Shown: positions 42,743 to 50,112 of the stretch, in pieces
Layout of the letters: every line of letters starts with the position of its first letter
How positions within the stretch are numbered: position 1 is the stretch's first letter
Source of the DNA: Acetobacteraceae bacterium
GTDB taxonomy: Bacteria > Pseudomonadota > Alphaproteobacteria > Acetobacterales > Acetobacteraceae
Assembly (NCBI GenBank): GCA_027326105.1
Contig: DAHWFB010000081.1
Coordinates: forward strand, 1 to 62,392
DNA: 62,392 nt
Direction: 5' to 3'
Notes under the pieces: generated by a model
The model's database searches: none
Told to the model about the DNA's origin: nothing
What the model saw: the letters and a program-made list of their open reading frames with translations, nothing else
Position numbers and translations under genes: made by a program

Positions 42743-44413
42743 CTAGTTGCAGGGGTTGATCTTGAAGCCCTTGCGATATTCGGCGACCGCCTTCTCGCGC
42801 TCCGCCGGGCTCATCGCGCGGATGGTCTCGAGCGGGCTGCCGAGCGTGAAGCCGCGGACATTGTCGAGGGTCCACATGTGCTTGGCGTCGAAGCGCAGGT
42901 GCGGCTGCGGGATCAGTGTCTTGCCGTCGTCACGGACGAAGCCGAGATCCTTGATGCAGTCGGCGAGATCCCAGCCGTGATAGCAGGTTTCCCATTCCCG
43001 GCGGCCCGAGAAGCGCCCCATCGCCGGTGTCGGCCGCCCTTCGTATTCGGCCGAGAACGCGGTCTTGTGCGTCCAGCGGCAGACCTCCGAGCAATAGGTG
43101 TAGAGCTTGCCATCCACCTCGTCCGTCACCATCTCCTCGCGGATCAGGCAGGGGACCATGCAGCTCCAGCAGCGATGCGGATAGACGTAGCCGGTCTCGC
43201 CGTTGAACAGGATATTGGTCTCGCCAGGGACCGAGAGTTTGGCGTACCACTTCCAGAAGTCACCGAACTCGGCGTACCAGCCCGGGTACTTGTGCTCGAA
43301 CCACTCGAAGTCGCGCTCGGTCTGCGCTTCGATGCGCCAGAAATTCACCGGCCAGCCGACCGCGAAGAATTGCGCAGTCTTGTGCACGTAGTTCTTCTTG
43401 ACGATGCGGTCCCACGCCGCAGAAACGTCGTCATGATGGATCTTGATGCCGTATTTCTCGAGCGGCAGCATGTAGGTGCGGTAGTAGTCCTCGTAGATCC
43501 AGCGGTGCCACAGCTCCGCATAGGATTCCTTGTTCTTGTCACGATTCGTGGTGCCGTACTCGATGAAGGTGCCGATCGCGGCATCGACGATCGCATGGTT
43601 CTGCCAGAACGCGTATTTCAAATCGCGCTCGAGCAGCAGATGGTTGTCGGGATCGTTGATGATCGACATCAGGAGCGAGTGCCCGTTGCCGATGTGGCGG
43701 CTCTCGTCGGACTGCACCGACAGGAACACGGTGGGCAGCGCATAGTCGCCATTGCGCGCCGCCTCCGACGGCATGGCAACGAAGAGGGTGTTGGTGAAAG
43801 CGGTCTCGGCCACCACCGTGAGATACACGTTGGCGGAGGTGATCGCGTCACCGGTCACGAACCCCTCGGCGAACTGCCGACCGATGGTGGTGGCATAACA
43901 TTTGCCAAAAGCAGCCTCGGTGATATCGAACCCGGCCGGGTCGATATAGTTCTCCATGTACCACTTCTTGAGGTTCATCTGGATGGTCGAGTGCCGGAAC
44001 TCGTCCACCATCTGCATGGTGAATCCGGTCCGCAGCTCTTCGCCGGGTGCGAGCCTTCCCACCATCGCCATCGAGCGCGCCGCCGAAATCTCCGGGAAGG
44101 GGATGATCGCGAGGAAGAGCTTCATCCACTCCACCCAGCGCGGCTCCACGTTGCGGAACATGTCCCCGCGCAGTGCCGCGTCGAGAGCGCCGTAGACCCG
44201 ATTGTCCTTCTCTTCCTGCATCGGGAAGTACGAGCGCAGCACCTGCTTCATCGGATCGCGCGGCGTCTTCTTGATCTTGTAGTCGGTGGGAAACGTCATC
44301 GCTTCCTGAACGTAGCTCGGCGTCCAGCCGAGATCGGCAACCCGCCGGGCGGCTTCGCCGATCGTGATCCCCTTCTGGCTGGTGATCTTGTTGAGGGTCA
44401 AACCATCAGGCAT
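42743..44413 (-). CDS. prmA: Propane-type soluble diiron monooxygenase hydroxylase large (alpha) subunit
   Basis: 556-aa catalytic subunit that hydroxylates the alkane. Predicted iron ligands E108, E138, H141, E203, E237 and H240 have exactly the spacing of MmoX (114/144/147/209/243/246). T207 matches the conserved MmoX T213, while the MmoX C151 position is Q145, as in toluene monooxygenases. The C-terminal part has a YHS-like cysteine group (CWSC, C, CSEVC). The ATG at 44413 has AAGGAG upstream. Gene order and sequence favour a group-5 propane monooxygenase; THF or other alkanes remain possible substrates. Confidence 0.95.
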   Translation of the reverse strand: MPDGLTLNKITSQKGITIGEAARRVADLGWTPSYVQEAMTFPTDYKIKKTPRDPMKQVLRSYFPMQEEKDNRVYGALDAALRGDMFRNVEPRWVEWMKLFLAIIPFPEISAARSMAMVGRLAPGEELRTGFTMQMVDEFRHSTIQMNLKKWYMENYIDPAGFDITEAAFGKCYATTIGRQFAEGFVTGDAITSANVYLTVVAETAFTNTLFVAMPSEAARNGDYALPTVFLSVQSDESRHIGNGHSLLMSIINDPDNHLLLERDLKYAFWQNHAIVDAAIGTFIEYGTTNRDKNKESYAELWHRWIYEDYYRTYMLPLEKYGIKIHHDDVSAAWDRIVKKNYVHKTAQFFAVGWPVNFWRIEAQTERDFEWFEHKYPGWYAEFGDFWKWYAKLSVPGETNILFNGETGYVYPHRCWSCMVPCLIREEMVTDEVDGKLYTYCSEVCRWTHKTAFSAEYEGRPTPAMGRFSGRREWETCYHGWDLADCIKDLGFVRDDGKTLIPQPHLRFDAKHMWTLDNVRGFTLGSPLETIRAMSPAEREKAVAEYRKGFKINPCN

Positions 44414-44520
44414 CGTGGTCTCTCCTTGGTGCGTTATGAATGCGCATCGCCGTTGCCGGCGCTTCGTGGTGCGGGAGAGTGGCGCTGACCCCGTCCCTCG
44501 GGGCGGGCCGGCACCACGGC

Positions 44521-44582
44521 GATCCTGGAAAGAGCGCGGGGGGAAGAAAGGGATCCTGGAAAGAGCGCGGGGGGAAGAAAGG
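44521..44582. repeat. Perfect 31-bp tandem duplication in the prmA leader
   Basis: The 31-bp unit at 44521-44551 is repeated without change at 44552-44582. It begins GATCCTGGAAAGAGCGCGG and ends in a G/A-rich stretch. It lies between the predicted sigma-54 promoter and prmA. Two identical copies suggest a recent duplication. Confidence 0.95.
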
Positions 44583-44602
44583 CAGGAGTGAGACGGCAAA
44601 GA

Positions 44603-44633
44603 CTGCGAAGCTTCGAGATACTGCGAAGCTTCG
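44603..44633. repeat. Paired CGAAGCTTCG palindromes, 18-nt period
   Basis: CTGCGAAGCTTCG occurs at 44603-44615 and again at 44621-44633. Each copy contains the 10-bp palindrome CGAAGCTTCG. The 18-nt period puts the two sites a little under two helical turns apart. Could be a protein-binding pair or part of an RNA structure in the leader. Confidence 0.85.
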
Positions 44634-44757
44634 CGTGCTGCCGCTTTGCTACGGAACGCCTCTGCGAATCCGGTCGCAGCCCGCATGGTCCCCCCCGGCT
44701 TCCGTTGTGATTGGACGCGACACCGCCGCCGCGTCGTTGATCGCCGTGCACACCATC

Positions 44758-44776
44758 AAGCAATTTTCGTGCCGGC
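44758..44776 (-). promoter_or_regulatory. Predicted sigma-54 promoter of the prm operon
   Basis: The minus strand reads CGGCACG-AAAA-TTGCT, with GG (44772-44773) and GC (44760-44761) separated by the canonical 10 nt. It differs from the TGGCACG-N4-TTGCW consensus at one position. It faces prmA. rpoN and two sigma-54 activators in the window make this functionally sensible. Confidence 0.7.
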
Positions 44777-44881
44777 TGTTCCGAACGGAGCAACATATTG
44801 AGTTTGCACCCGATTCTGAGATCGAAGCGAGGCGTCTCGCGGCCGGTCGCTGTCCTATCGCGCGACGGCGCGGTGACACTG

Positions 44882-44898
44882 CGTCCCAGAATGGGACG
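44882..44898. promoter_or_regulatory. Candidate activator-binding palindrome upstream of the prm promoter
   Basis: CGTCCCA-GAA-TGGGACG is a perfect inverted repeat with 7-bp arms. Its centre is about 130 bp upstream of the -12 element, the usual distance for a sigma-54 enhancer. It shares the pattern GTnCC-N5-GGnAC with the palindrome upstream of adh. Confidence 0.55.
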
Positions 44899-44927
44899 GC
44901 GGGCGGCGTGCATCTCCCCGGCGGCGT

Positions 44928-45107
44928 TCATGAGGATTTGCCCTCCTCGCCCTTGCCCCCGAGGCTCTTGCCCTCGGCGATGAAGCGGGCAGCGAGGATC
45001 AGCGCTCCCATCGCGAAGTCCTTGCCATGCGCCGCGATTATCTCCTGGGCGAGCTCGCCGAGCCGGGTGAAGAACCGGTCCTTGGATTGTTCTTCGTTGG
45101 GCGTCAT
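44928..45107 (-). CDS. 59-residue conserved-looking protein, last gene of the adh operon
   Basis: Short helical protein (FFTRLGELAQEIIAAHGKDFAMGALILAARFIAEGKS) with a lysine/glycine-rich tail and no membrane segment or signal. The ATG overlaps the WD40 gene stop by 4 nt (ATGA), which argues that it is really translated. I do not recognise a named family. Confidence 0.7.
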   Translation of the reverse strand: MTPNEEQSKDRFFTRLGELAQEIIAAHGKDFAMGALILAARFIAEGKSLGGKGEEGKSS

Positions 45108-46225
45108 GCGCTCGTCCGTTCCAGCTGCGTCGTGGCGGGCGGGGTGCGAAACAAGGCCGGCGGCAAGCTCACCATGCCGGCCTCGCCGGCCTCGCCGCCG
45201 AGCGCCAGCCAGTCGCCGTCCGGAGACCAGGCCAGGGCGCGTACCACGGGCGCGGGGGCCGCGCGCACGAACAGCGCCTCCTCGCTGCCGCCACGGCAGA
45301 GCAGCACCGCGCCGTTGCTGTAGGCAGCCGCGACCGGGCCGCTCCCCGGATGCGCGGCCACCGCCGCCACCGGTGCCGCCCGCGCTGAAAGCCCGGCCGA
45401 CAGCGGTGCTCCGCCCGGCACCGCGAGATCCCACAGCGCGACCCGCGGTCCGCCGGCGGCGGCGAGCAGGGAGGTACGCGGACCCACCGAAAGCCCGTGC
45501 CCCGGTCCGCCGTGGGGAGCAAAGGACAGCGGCCTCCAGGCGCCGCCATCGTCGCGCCAGCCGACCAGCGGGCCCTCCTGCCGGCCGGCCACCAGAACCC
45601 GCCCGTCCGCGCGCCAGGCCAGCGCCCGCACCAGCCCGCCCGCCTCCCATCGCGACAGCCCTCCGCCCACGCGCCAAAGGCTGACGGCGCCGCCGTGCCC
45701 GATCGCAAGAAGCCGGCCGGAAGGGTCGAAGGCGAGCACGTTCACCGGCGCATCGAGCGCGACCCGCTCGGGGCTTGGGCCGAAGAGATGAACCTCGCTG
45801 CCCGCGGCACAGGCCCGCCAAGCTCCCGCTGCCGCCACCGCCCGCACCCAGACGCCTGCGAACTCGCCGATCAGCGCCAGCGCGCCATCGTCCCCCACCC
45901 GGGCGAAGCGCCCGTCATCGCCGCCGCTGAGGAACCCCCCGGCCGGATCGGGCGCGAGCGCGAGTGTGGCGCCGCGATGGACCGCAACGCGCGAGAGCGG
46001 CGGCGGATCGCGCCCGGGAACCAGCAGCGCGCCGCCCTCGGGGCGCTGCTCCACCGCAGGCGCGCCCTCCCAGCCCGCCGGCACCATGGCGAGCGTTCCG
46101 TCGCCCAGCGCGAACCCGGCGTGCGCCCGCCCCGCCAGAGCGGCGAAGCCTGCCGCCACCACCGGGGCGCCGAGCTTCCATTGCGCCCCGAGGAGGGTGA
46201 TCAGCGGTGGCGGTGCGGCGCTCAT
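45104..46225 (-). CDS. WD40-repeat protein in the adh operon
   Basis: 373-aa protein with about six or seven degenerate WD40 blades (FDPSGRLLAIGHGGAVSLWR, LAWRADGRVLVAG, VAAHPGSGPVAAAYSNGAVLLC, LAWSPDGDWLALGGEAGEAGMV). It should form a beta-propeller used for protein-protein contacts. No signal peptide, so cytoplasmic. Start and stop overlap the neighbouring coiled-coil and 59-residue genes (ATGA at both ends). Function unknown; its place behind adh and ahead of prmA suggests an assembly or scaffold role for the alkane-oxidation enzymes. Confidence 0.82.
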   Translation of the reverse strand: MSAAPPPLITLLGAQWKLGAPVVAAGFAALAGRAHAGFALGDGTLAMVPAGWEGAPAVEQRPEGGALLVPGRDPPPLSRVAVHRGATLALAPDPAGGFLSGGDDGRFARVGDDGALALIGEFAGVWVRAVAAAGAWRACAAGSEVHLFGPSPERVALDAPVNVLAFDPSGRLLAIGHGGAVSLWRVGGGLSRWEAGGLVRALAWRADGRVLVAGRQEGPLVGWRDDGGAWRPLSFAPHGGPGHGLSVGPRTSLLAAAGGPRVALWDLAVPGGAPLSAGLSARAAPVAAVAAHPGSGPVAAAYSNGAVLLCRGGSEEALFVRAAPAPVVRALAWSPDGDWLALGGEAGEAGMVSLPPALFRTPPATTQLERTSA

Positions 46226-46548
46226 TCGGGGCCCCCGTGCCGGTCCTGCTGATGGCGGTGAGCGTCCCCTTTCGCTTCGGCCGCTTCGAGCGCGGCATAG
46301 AGCCGCTCACGCTCGGCTTCGATCGCGGCCAGCGCAGCCTCCGCCTCCGCCATATCCGCGCGCAGCATGGCGATCTGGCGCGGCGCGTCCGGGCCAGCCG
46401 CTCCCGCCGCCCAGTCGGCCTCGACACGCGCCAGCACCACCTCGATCCCCGCCCGCCGGCTTTCGCTGCCGAGATGGCGCGAATTCACCTCGGTCAGCGC
46501 GATCACCAGCCGCACCCGCTCGGGAATGGCGTGATCGGCGGGGGGCAT
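46222..46548 (-). CDS. 108-residue coiled-coil protein in the adh operon
   Basis: Hypothetical soluble protein. The N-terminal part (IPERVRLVIALTEVNSRHLG) is followed by a helical coiled coil (QIAMLRADMAEAEAALAAIE, ERERLYAALEAAEAKG) and a charged histidine-rich tail. It starts 24 nt after adh and its stop overlaps the WD40 gene by 4 nt. No family recognised. Confidence 0.72.
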   Translation of the reverse strand: MPPADHAIPERVRLVIALTEVNSRHLGSESRRAGIEVVLARVEADWAAGAAGPDAPRQIAMLRADMAEAEAALAAIEAERERLYAALEAAEAKGDAHRHQQDRHGGPE

Positions 46549-46572
46549 CGTGGCGGTCCCTGCGTCACCGGC

Positions 46573-47616
46573 TCAGGGGATCAGCACCGCACGGCCGCGC
46601 ACCAGGCCGTGATGGAGATCCTTGAGCGCCTGGTTGGCTTCGGCAAGCCGGTATTCGCGGGTGGCGAGATGCACCAGGCCGCGGTCCGCCAGCGCCATCA
46701 GCTCGACCAGCTCGGGATAGGTGCCGACCAGGTTGCCGACGATGGTCTTCTCGCTGGTGATCATGTCGATGGTGGGGAGGTCGATCTTCCCGCCGTAGCC
46801 GACGATGTAATAGAAGCCGCCGTTCGCGGTCATGGCGATGCCCTTGGCGACCGCGTCGCCTTCGCCGACGAAGTCGATCACTGCCTCCGCGCCGCGGCCC
46901 GCGGTTAGCGCCTGCACCGCCACCACCTCGTTGCCGTCCGCCTGCACCGCGTGATCGGCGCCGCATTCGCGGGCGAGCGCGAGCGCGGTCTCCGACCGGT
47001 CGATGACGATGATCTCGGCCGCGCAGAGCGCCTTCAGCACCTGGATGCCGATATGGCCGAGCCCGCCGGCGCCGATCACCGCGGCATACTGGCCGGGCAG
47101 CAGATGGCGCGAGGCCTTCTTGGCGGCGCGATAGGCGGTCAACCCGGCATCGGTGTAGGGTGCGACATCCTTTGGTGCGAGGCTCTTCGGCAGCTTGATC
47201 AGCGACCGCTCACCGGTCAGCAGATACTCGGCATAGCCGCCATTGGCGTTGATGCCGGGAAAGGCGCTCTCTTCGGCGTGCATGTCGTCGCCCCGGCGGC
47301 ACGCCAGACAGTGGCCGGAGGTGACCAGCGGATGGCAGATCACCGGATCGCCGATCTTCACGCTCTCCACCCCGGTCCCCACCGCCTCGACCCACCCGGC
47401 GTTCTCGTGGCCCATGATGTAGGGCAGCTGGACGTTCACCTTGGACCGCCAGATCCCTTCCACGATGTGCAGATCGGTCCGGCACACCCCGGCGCCGCCG
47501 ATGCGAACCACCACGTCGCCCGGACGCGTGATCTTAGGATCGGGAACGTCGCGGTAGTCCACGAACCGCTCCGCGGTCAGGGTTTCGTCATAGCGATCAA
47601 GGACGGCGGCCTTCAT
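46573..47616 (-). CDS. NAD(P)-dependent zinc alcohol dehydrogenase
   Basis: 347-aa medium-chain dehydrogenase, expected to oxidise the alcohol made by PrmABCD (for example 2-propanol to acetone). Catalytic-zinc ligands C45, H70 and E71 lie in VCRTD and GHENAGW, with an aspartate in YTDAGLTAY as the likely further ligand; the dinucleotide fold has GAGGLGHIG. The structural-zinc lobe is degraded: only C103 and C106 remain of the usual four cysteines (S100 and A114 replace the others). Start at 47616 is set by the G-run 8 nt upstream; 47622 is an alternative. First gene of a four-gene operon. Confidence 0.92.
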   Translation of the reverse strand: MKAAVLDRYDETLTAERFVDYRDVPDPKITRPGDVVVRIGGAGVCRTDLHIVEGIWRSKVNVQLPYIMGHENAGWVEAVGTGVESVKIGDPVICHPLVTSGHCLACRRGDDMHAEESAFPGINANGGYAEYLLTGERSLIKLPKSLAPKDVAPYTDAGLTAYRAAKKASRHLLPGQYAAVIGAGGLGHIGIQVLKALCAAEIIVIDRSETALALARECGADHAVQADGNEVVAVQALTAGRGAEAVIDFVGEGDAVAKGIAMTANGGFYYIVGYGGKIDLPTIDMITSEKTIVGNLVGTYPELVELMALADRGLVHLATREYRLAEANQALKDLHHGLVRGRAVLIP

Positions 47617-47669
47617 GCCCATTCCCCCCGGCTGTTCTTGCTTGCTGGCAACGCTGGCGGGAAGCCAAC

Positions 47670-47688
47670 TAGCAAGCCTCATGCCAAC
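47670..47688 (-). promoter_or_regulatory. Predicted sigma-54 promoter of the adh operon
   Basis: The minus strand reads TTGGCATG-AGGC-TTGCT. GG (47684-47685) and GC (47672-47673) are 10 nt apart and only one core base differs from consensus. Transcription would start near 47660, about 45 nt before the adh ATG. Confidence 0.75.
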
Positions 47689-47771
47689 GGGGCGGACCGC
47701 GGCACCGCGCGGCCCCGGCGGTGCCTCCCGGCCGGCTTCGTTCCGCCGTGCAACAGGGTGGAGCGGATCAA

Positions 47772-47790
47772 CTGTGCCGAATCGGAACAG
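47772..47790. promoter_or_regulatory. Candidate activator-binding palindrome upstream of the adh promoter
   Basis: CTGTGCCGA-A-TCGGAACAG is an inverted repeat with one mismatch. It is centred about 109 bp upstream of the -12 element and about 140 bp upstream of the divergent activator gene, so it could serve both directions. It fits GTnCC-N5-GGnAC, the pattern also found upstream of prmA. Confidence 0.55.
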
Positions 47791-47922
47791 GCGCGCACGG
47801 GCGCATACTCCGCGCGTGCAGAGCCGCAAGCTTTCGCGTTAGGCTGAGCCCATCTCGCCGCGGTCTGCGCGGCGCAAGCCTGACGTAGCGGCCGCGCCAA
47901 CGATCGCGGCGGAGGAAACTGG

Positions 47923-49782
47923 ATGCTGATGACGGTGGACGAGCGGTTGAGCCGCGCCCGCACGATGCTCGAGCGCCGGGGCGAAGCGCCGGCCGAACTG
48001 CTCAGCCCGGAGATCTCGGCAAGCTGGTCGCGCTGCCTCAAGGCCGGGCTCGACCCTCGCCGCCCGCCGCCCCACGCCATGGTCGACGAGGCGACACTGC
48101 GGGCCGCCCGCGAACGCCACGACCTCACCCGCCGCCTGGCGCTCGCCGAGATGCACAGCCTCTACCACCAGATCGCCGGGTCCAATTACATGATCGCCTT
48201 CGCCGCGCCCGGCGGCGTGCTGCTCGACACCATCGCCGATGCTTCCTTCCGCGCCACCGCGAGCCGCACCGCGATCAGCCCCGGCACGCTCTGGACCGAG
48301 GGCCAGTGCGGCACCAACGCCCTCGGCACCGTCACGGAAACCCGCCGCGCGGTCACCGTGCACGGGCCGGAGCATTTCTTCACCCGCCTCACCGGCCTGA
48401 CCTGCACCGCAGCCCCCGTCTTCGCCCCGGACGCGACCCTCGCCGGCGTGCTCGACGCCTCCTCCGAATGCCGCTCGCGCCAGCAGCATACCCAGGCGCT
48501 GGTCGCGATGGCCGCGACCCAGATCGAGAACGGCCTGTTCCGGGAGTTCCACCGCGCGGCCCTGGTCTTCGCGTTCCACAGCCGGGGCGAATATCTGCAC
48601 ACGCTATCGGCCGGCCTCATCGCCTGCGACGCCGAAGGCGTGCTGCTCGGCGCCAACGCCCAGGCGCGCTTCCTTCTCCAGGGTCTGCCCGCCCAGCCCG
48701 GCCGCCGCTTCGAGGAGATCTTCCGCCTCCGCTTCGCGACCTTTCTCGACGACTGTGCGAGCCAGGAACGGCTGCGGCTCGAGGACAAGGTGGGCAGCAC
48801 CTTCCTCGCCCGCCTCGAAACCCCCCGCCGGCCGGCCGCCGTCGCCGTTTCCCGCCCGGTGCCCCACGCCGAGGATGCCAGCTTCGTCGCCGAGGATCCG
48901 GCGGTGCGTGCGGGGCTCGCAGCCCTCGCGGCGGCGGTCGCGCGGCGCGTGCCGGTTCTGGTGCGTGGGGAAACCGGCACCGGCAAGGAGGTGCTGGCCC
49001 GCCACGCCCATGCGCTCTCCCGCCGGCGTGGCGCCTTTGTCCCCGTCAACTGCGCCGCCCTGCCCGCCCACCTGATCGAGGCCGAACTGTTCGGCCACGC
49101 AGACGGCGCCTTCACCGGCGCCCGCCGCGGCGGCGCCCCCGGCCTGATCGTGGAGGCCGACGGCGGCACCCTCTTCCTCGACGAGATCGGCGACATGCCG
49201 CTCGCGCTCCAATCGGTCCTGCTCCGCCTGCTTGACGATTGGATGGTCCGCCCCGTCGGCGGCGCCAAGCAGCGGCGGGTCGATGTGCAATTGATCGCCG
49301 CCACCAACGCCGAGCTCGCCGACGCGGTGGCGGCAGGGCGCTTCCGGCGCGATCTCTATTACCGACTGAACACCGTCGAGATCCTGCTGCCCCCGCTCGC
49401 GCGCCGGCAGGACCTGGCGGCAATCGCTTGCCATCTCCTCGCCGCCATCGCTCCTGGCCGCCGCCTCGCACCCGCGGCTCTGGCCCGTCTCGGGGAATGG
49501 GGGTGGCCGGGCAACATCCGCGAACTGCGCTCCATCCTCACCCGACTCGCGCTGACGCCCGGCGACGGAGAGATCGGCGCGGCCGCGGTCGGCGCCGCCC
49601 TCGCGCTCCCCGGCGCGGAGATCGAGCAAGGTTCTGGCCTGCGCGCCGCGGTGCGCGGGCAGGTGCTCGCCGCCCACCGCGAGACCGGGGGCAACATCAG
49701 CGCCACCGCCCGCCGCCTCGGCGTCTCGCGCAACACCATCTACCGCGCGCTGCGCTCGTCGGCGTCACGGCCCCGCTCCTGA
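47923..49782 (+). CDS. Sigma-54-dependent transcriptional activator, AcoR type (second of two)
   Basis: 619-aa enhancer-binding protein divergent from adh. GAF-type N-terminal sensor (LWTEGQCGTNALGT, FTRLTGLTCTAAPV), AAA+ domain with Walker A GETGTGKE (about residue 350) and GAFTGA (about 395), and a C-terminal Fis-type helix-turn-helix (NISATARRLGVSRNTIYRAL). GGAGG lies 7 nt before the ATG at 47923. The divergent layout with a sigma-54 promoter and palindrome in the 306-bp gap makes adh its likeliest target. It shares architecture with the activator at 34287-36293 but is clearly not a copy. Confidence 0.93.
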   Translation: MLMTVDERLSRARTMLERRGEAPAELLSPEISASWSRCLKAGLDPRRPPPHAMVDEATLRAARERHDLTRRLALAEMHSLYHQIAGSNYMIAFAAPGGVLLDTIADASFRATASRTAISPGTLWTEGQCGTNALGTVTETRRAVTVHGPEHFFTRLTGLTCTAAPVFAPDATLAGVLDASSECRSRQQHTQALVAMAATQIENGLFREFHRAALVFAFHSRGEYLHTLSAGLIACDAEGVLLGANAQARFLLQGLPAQPGRRFEEIFRLRFATFLDDCASQERLRLEDKVGSTFLARLETPRRPAAVAVSRPVPHAEDASFVAEDPAVRAGLAALAAAVARRVPVLVRGETGTGKEVLARHAHALSRRRGAFVPVNCAALPAHLIEAELFGHADGAFTGARRGGAPGLIVEADGGTLFLDEIGDMPLALQSVLLRLLDDWMVRPVGGAKQRRVDVQLIAATNAELADAVAAGRFRRDLYYRLNTVEILLPPLARRQDLAAIACHLLAAIAPGRRLAPAALARLGEWGWPGNIRELRSILTRLALTPGDGEIGAAAVGAALALPGAEIEQGSGLRAAVRGQVLAAHRETGGNISATARRLGVSRNTIYRALRSSASRPRS

Positions 49783-49875
49783 TCGGAGCCGGGACCGGAA
49801 GCGGGGGAGTTGGCCCCCGCACCCTCACCAATGCGGCGGCCTTTGGCCGCCGGTGAGCGGTCGCGCCGCGGGAGC

Positions 49876-50100
49876 TCAGCCCAGGGCGGCCAGTCGGGGG
49901 CCGGGGCAGACGGCGGCGATCCGCCCGCCATCGGCGGCGGAGATCATCATCATGTCGCCGGCCGCGAGCATGTCGGCGGCGTCGGCGAAGAACCCATCCA
50001 CTGCCACCGCGCCGAGCGCGTCCCGTCCGGCCTTGTAGTGCCAGAGGGTGAAGCCGTTGGCGTAGGCGAGAACCGAAAGATTGCGGACCGTGAAAGCCAT
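49876..50100 (-). CDS. 74-residue small conserved protein (NLSVLAYANGFTLWHYK type)
   Basis: Short soluble protein of the type found, by recollection, in alphaproteobacterial genomes and some of their phages: MAFTVRNLSVLAYANGFTLW, then a segment ending in AADMLAAGDMMMISAADGG. No catalytic motif. The ATG is 12 nt after the stop of the preceding 47-residue reading frame, so it is probably the third gene of a small operon. Function unknown. Confidence 0.75.
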   Translation of the reverse strand: MAFTVRNLSVLAYANGFTLWHYKAGRDALGAVAVDGFFADAADMLAAGDMMMISAADGGRIAAVCPGPRLAALG

Positions 50101-50112
50101 GGCGGAAGTTCC

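Larger units (their letters stand above)
44414..44927. other. 514-bp regulatory gap upstream of prmA
   Basis: No credible gene. It holds the sigma-54 promoter at 44758-44776, an upstream palindrome at 44882-44898, and two tandem repeats (44521-44582 and 44603-44633). If the distal promoter is used, the prm mRNA leader is about 335 nt and contains both repeats. A weaker GG-N10-GC match at 44444-44457 would give a leader of about 20 nt. Confidence 0.7.

Noticed and set aside
44434-44931. 165-residue minus-strand frame over the prm control region
   Set aside because: Covers the sigma-54 promoter and tandem repeats, has no conserved sequence and no ribosome-binding site.
47835-49782. Prophage or integrative element carrying the alkane locus
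   Set aside because: No integrase, transposase, tRNA boundary or direct repeats found at either side of the locus.
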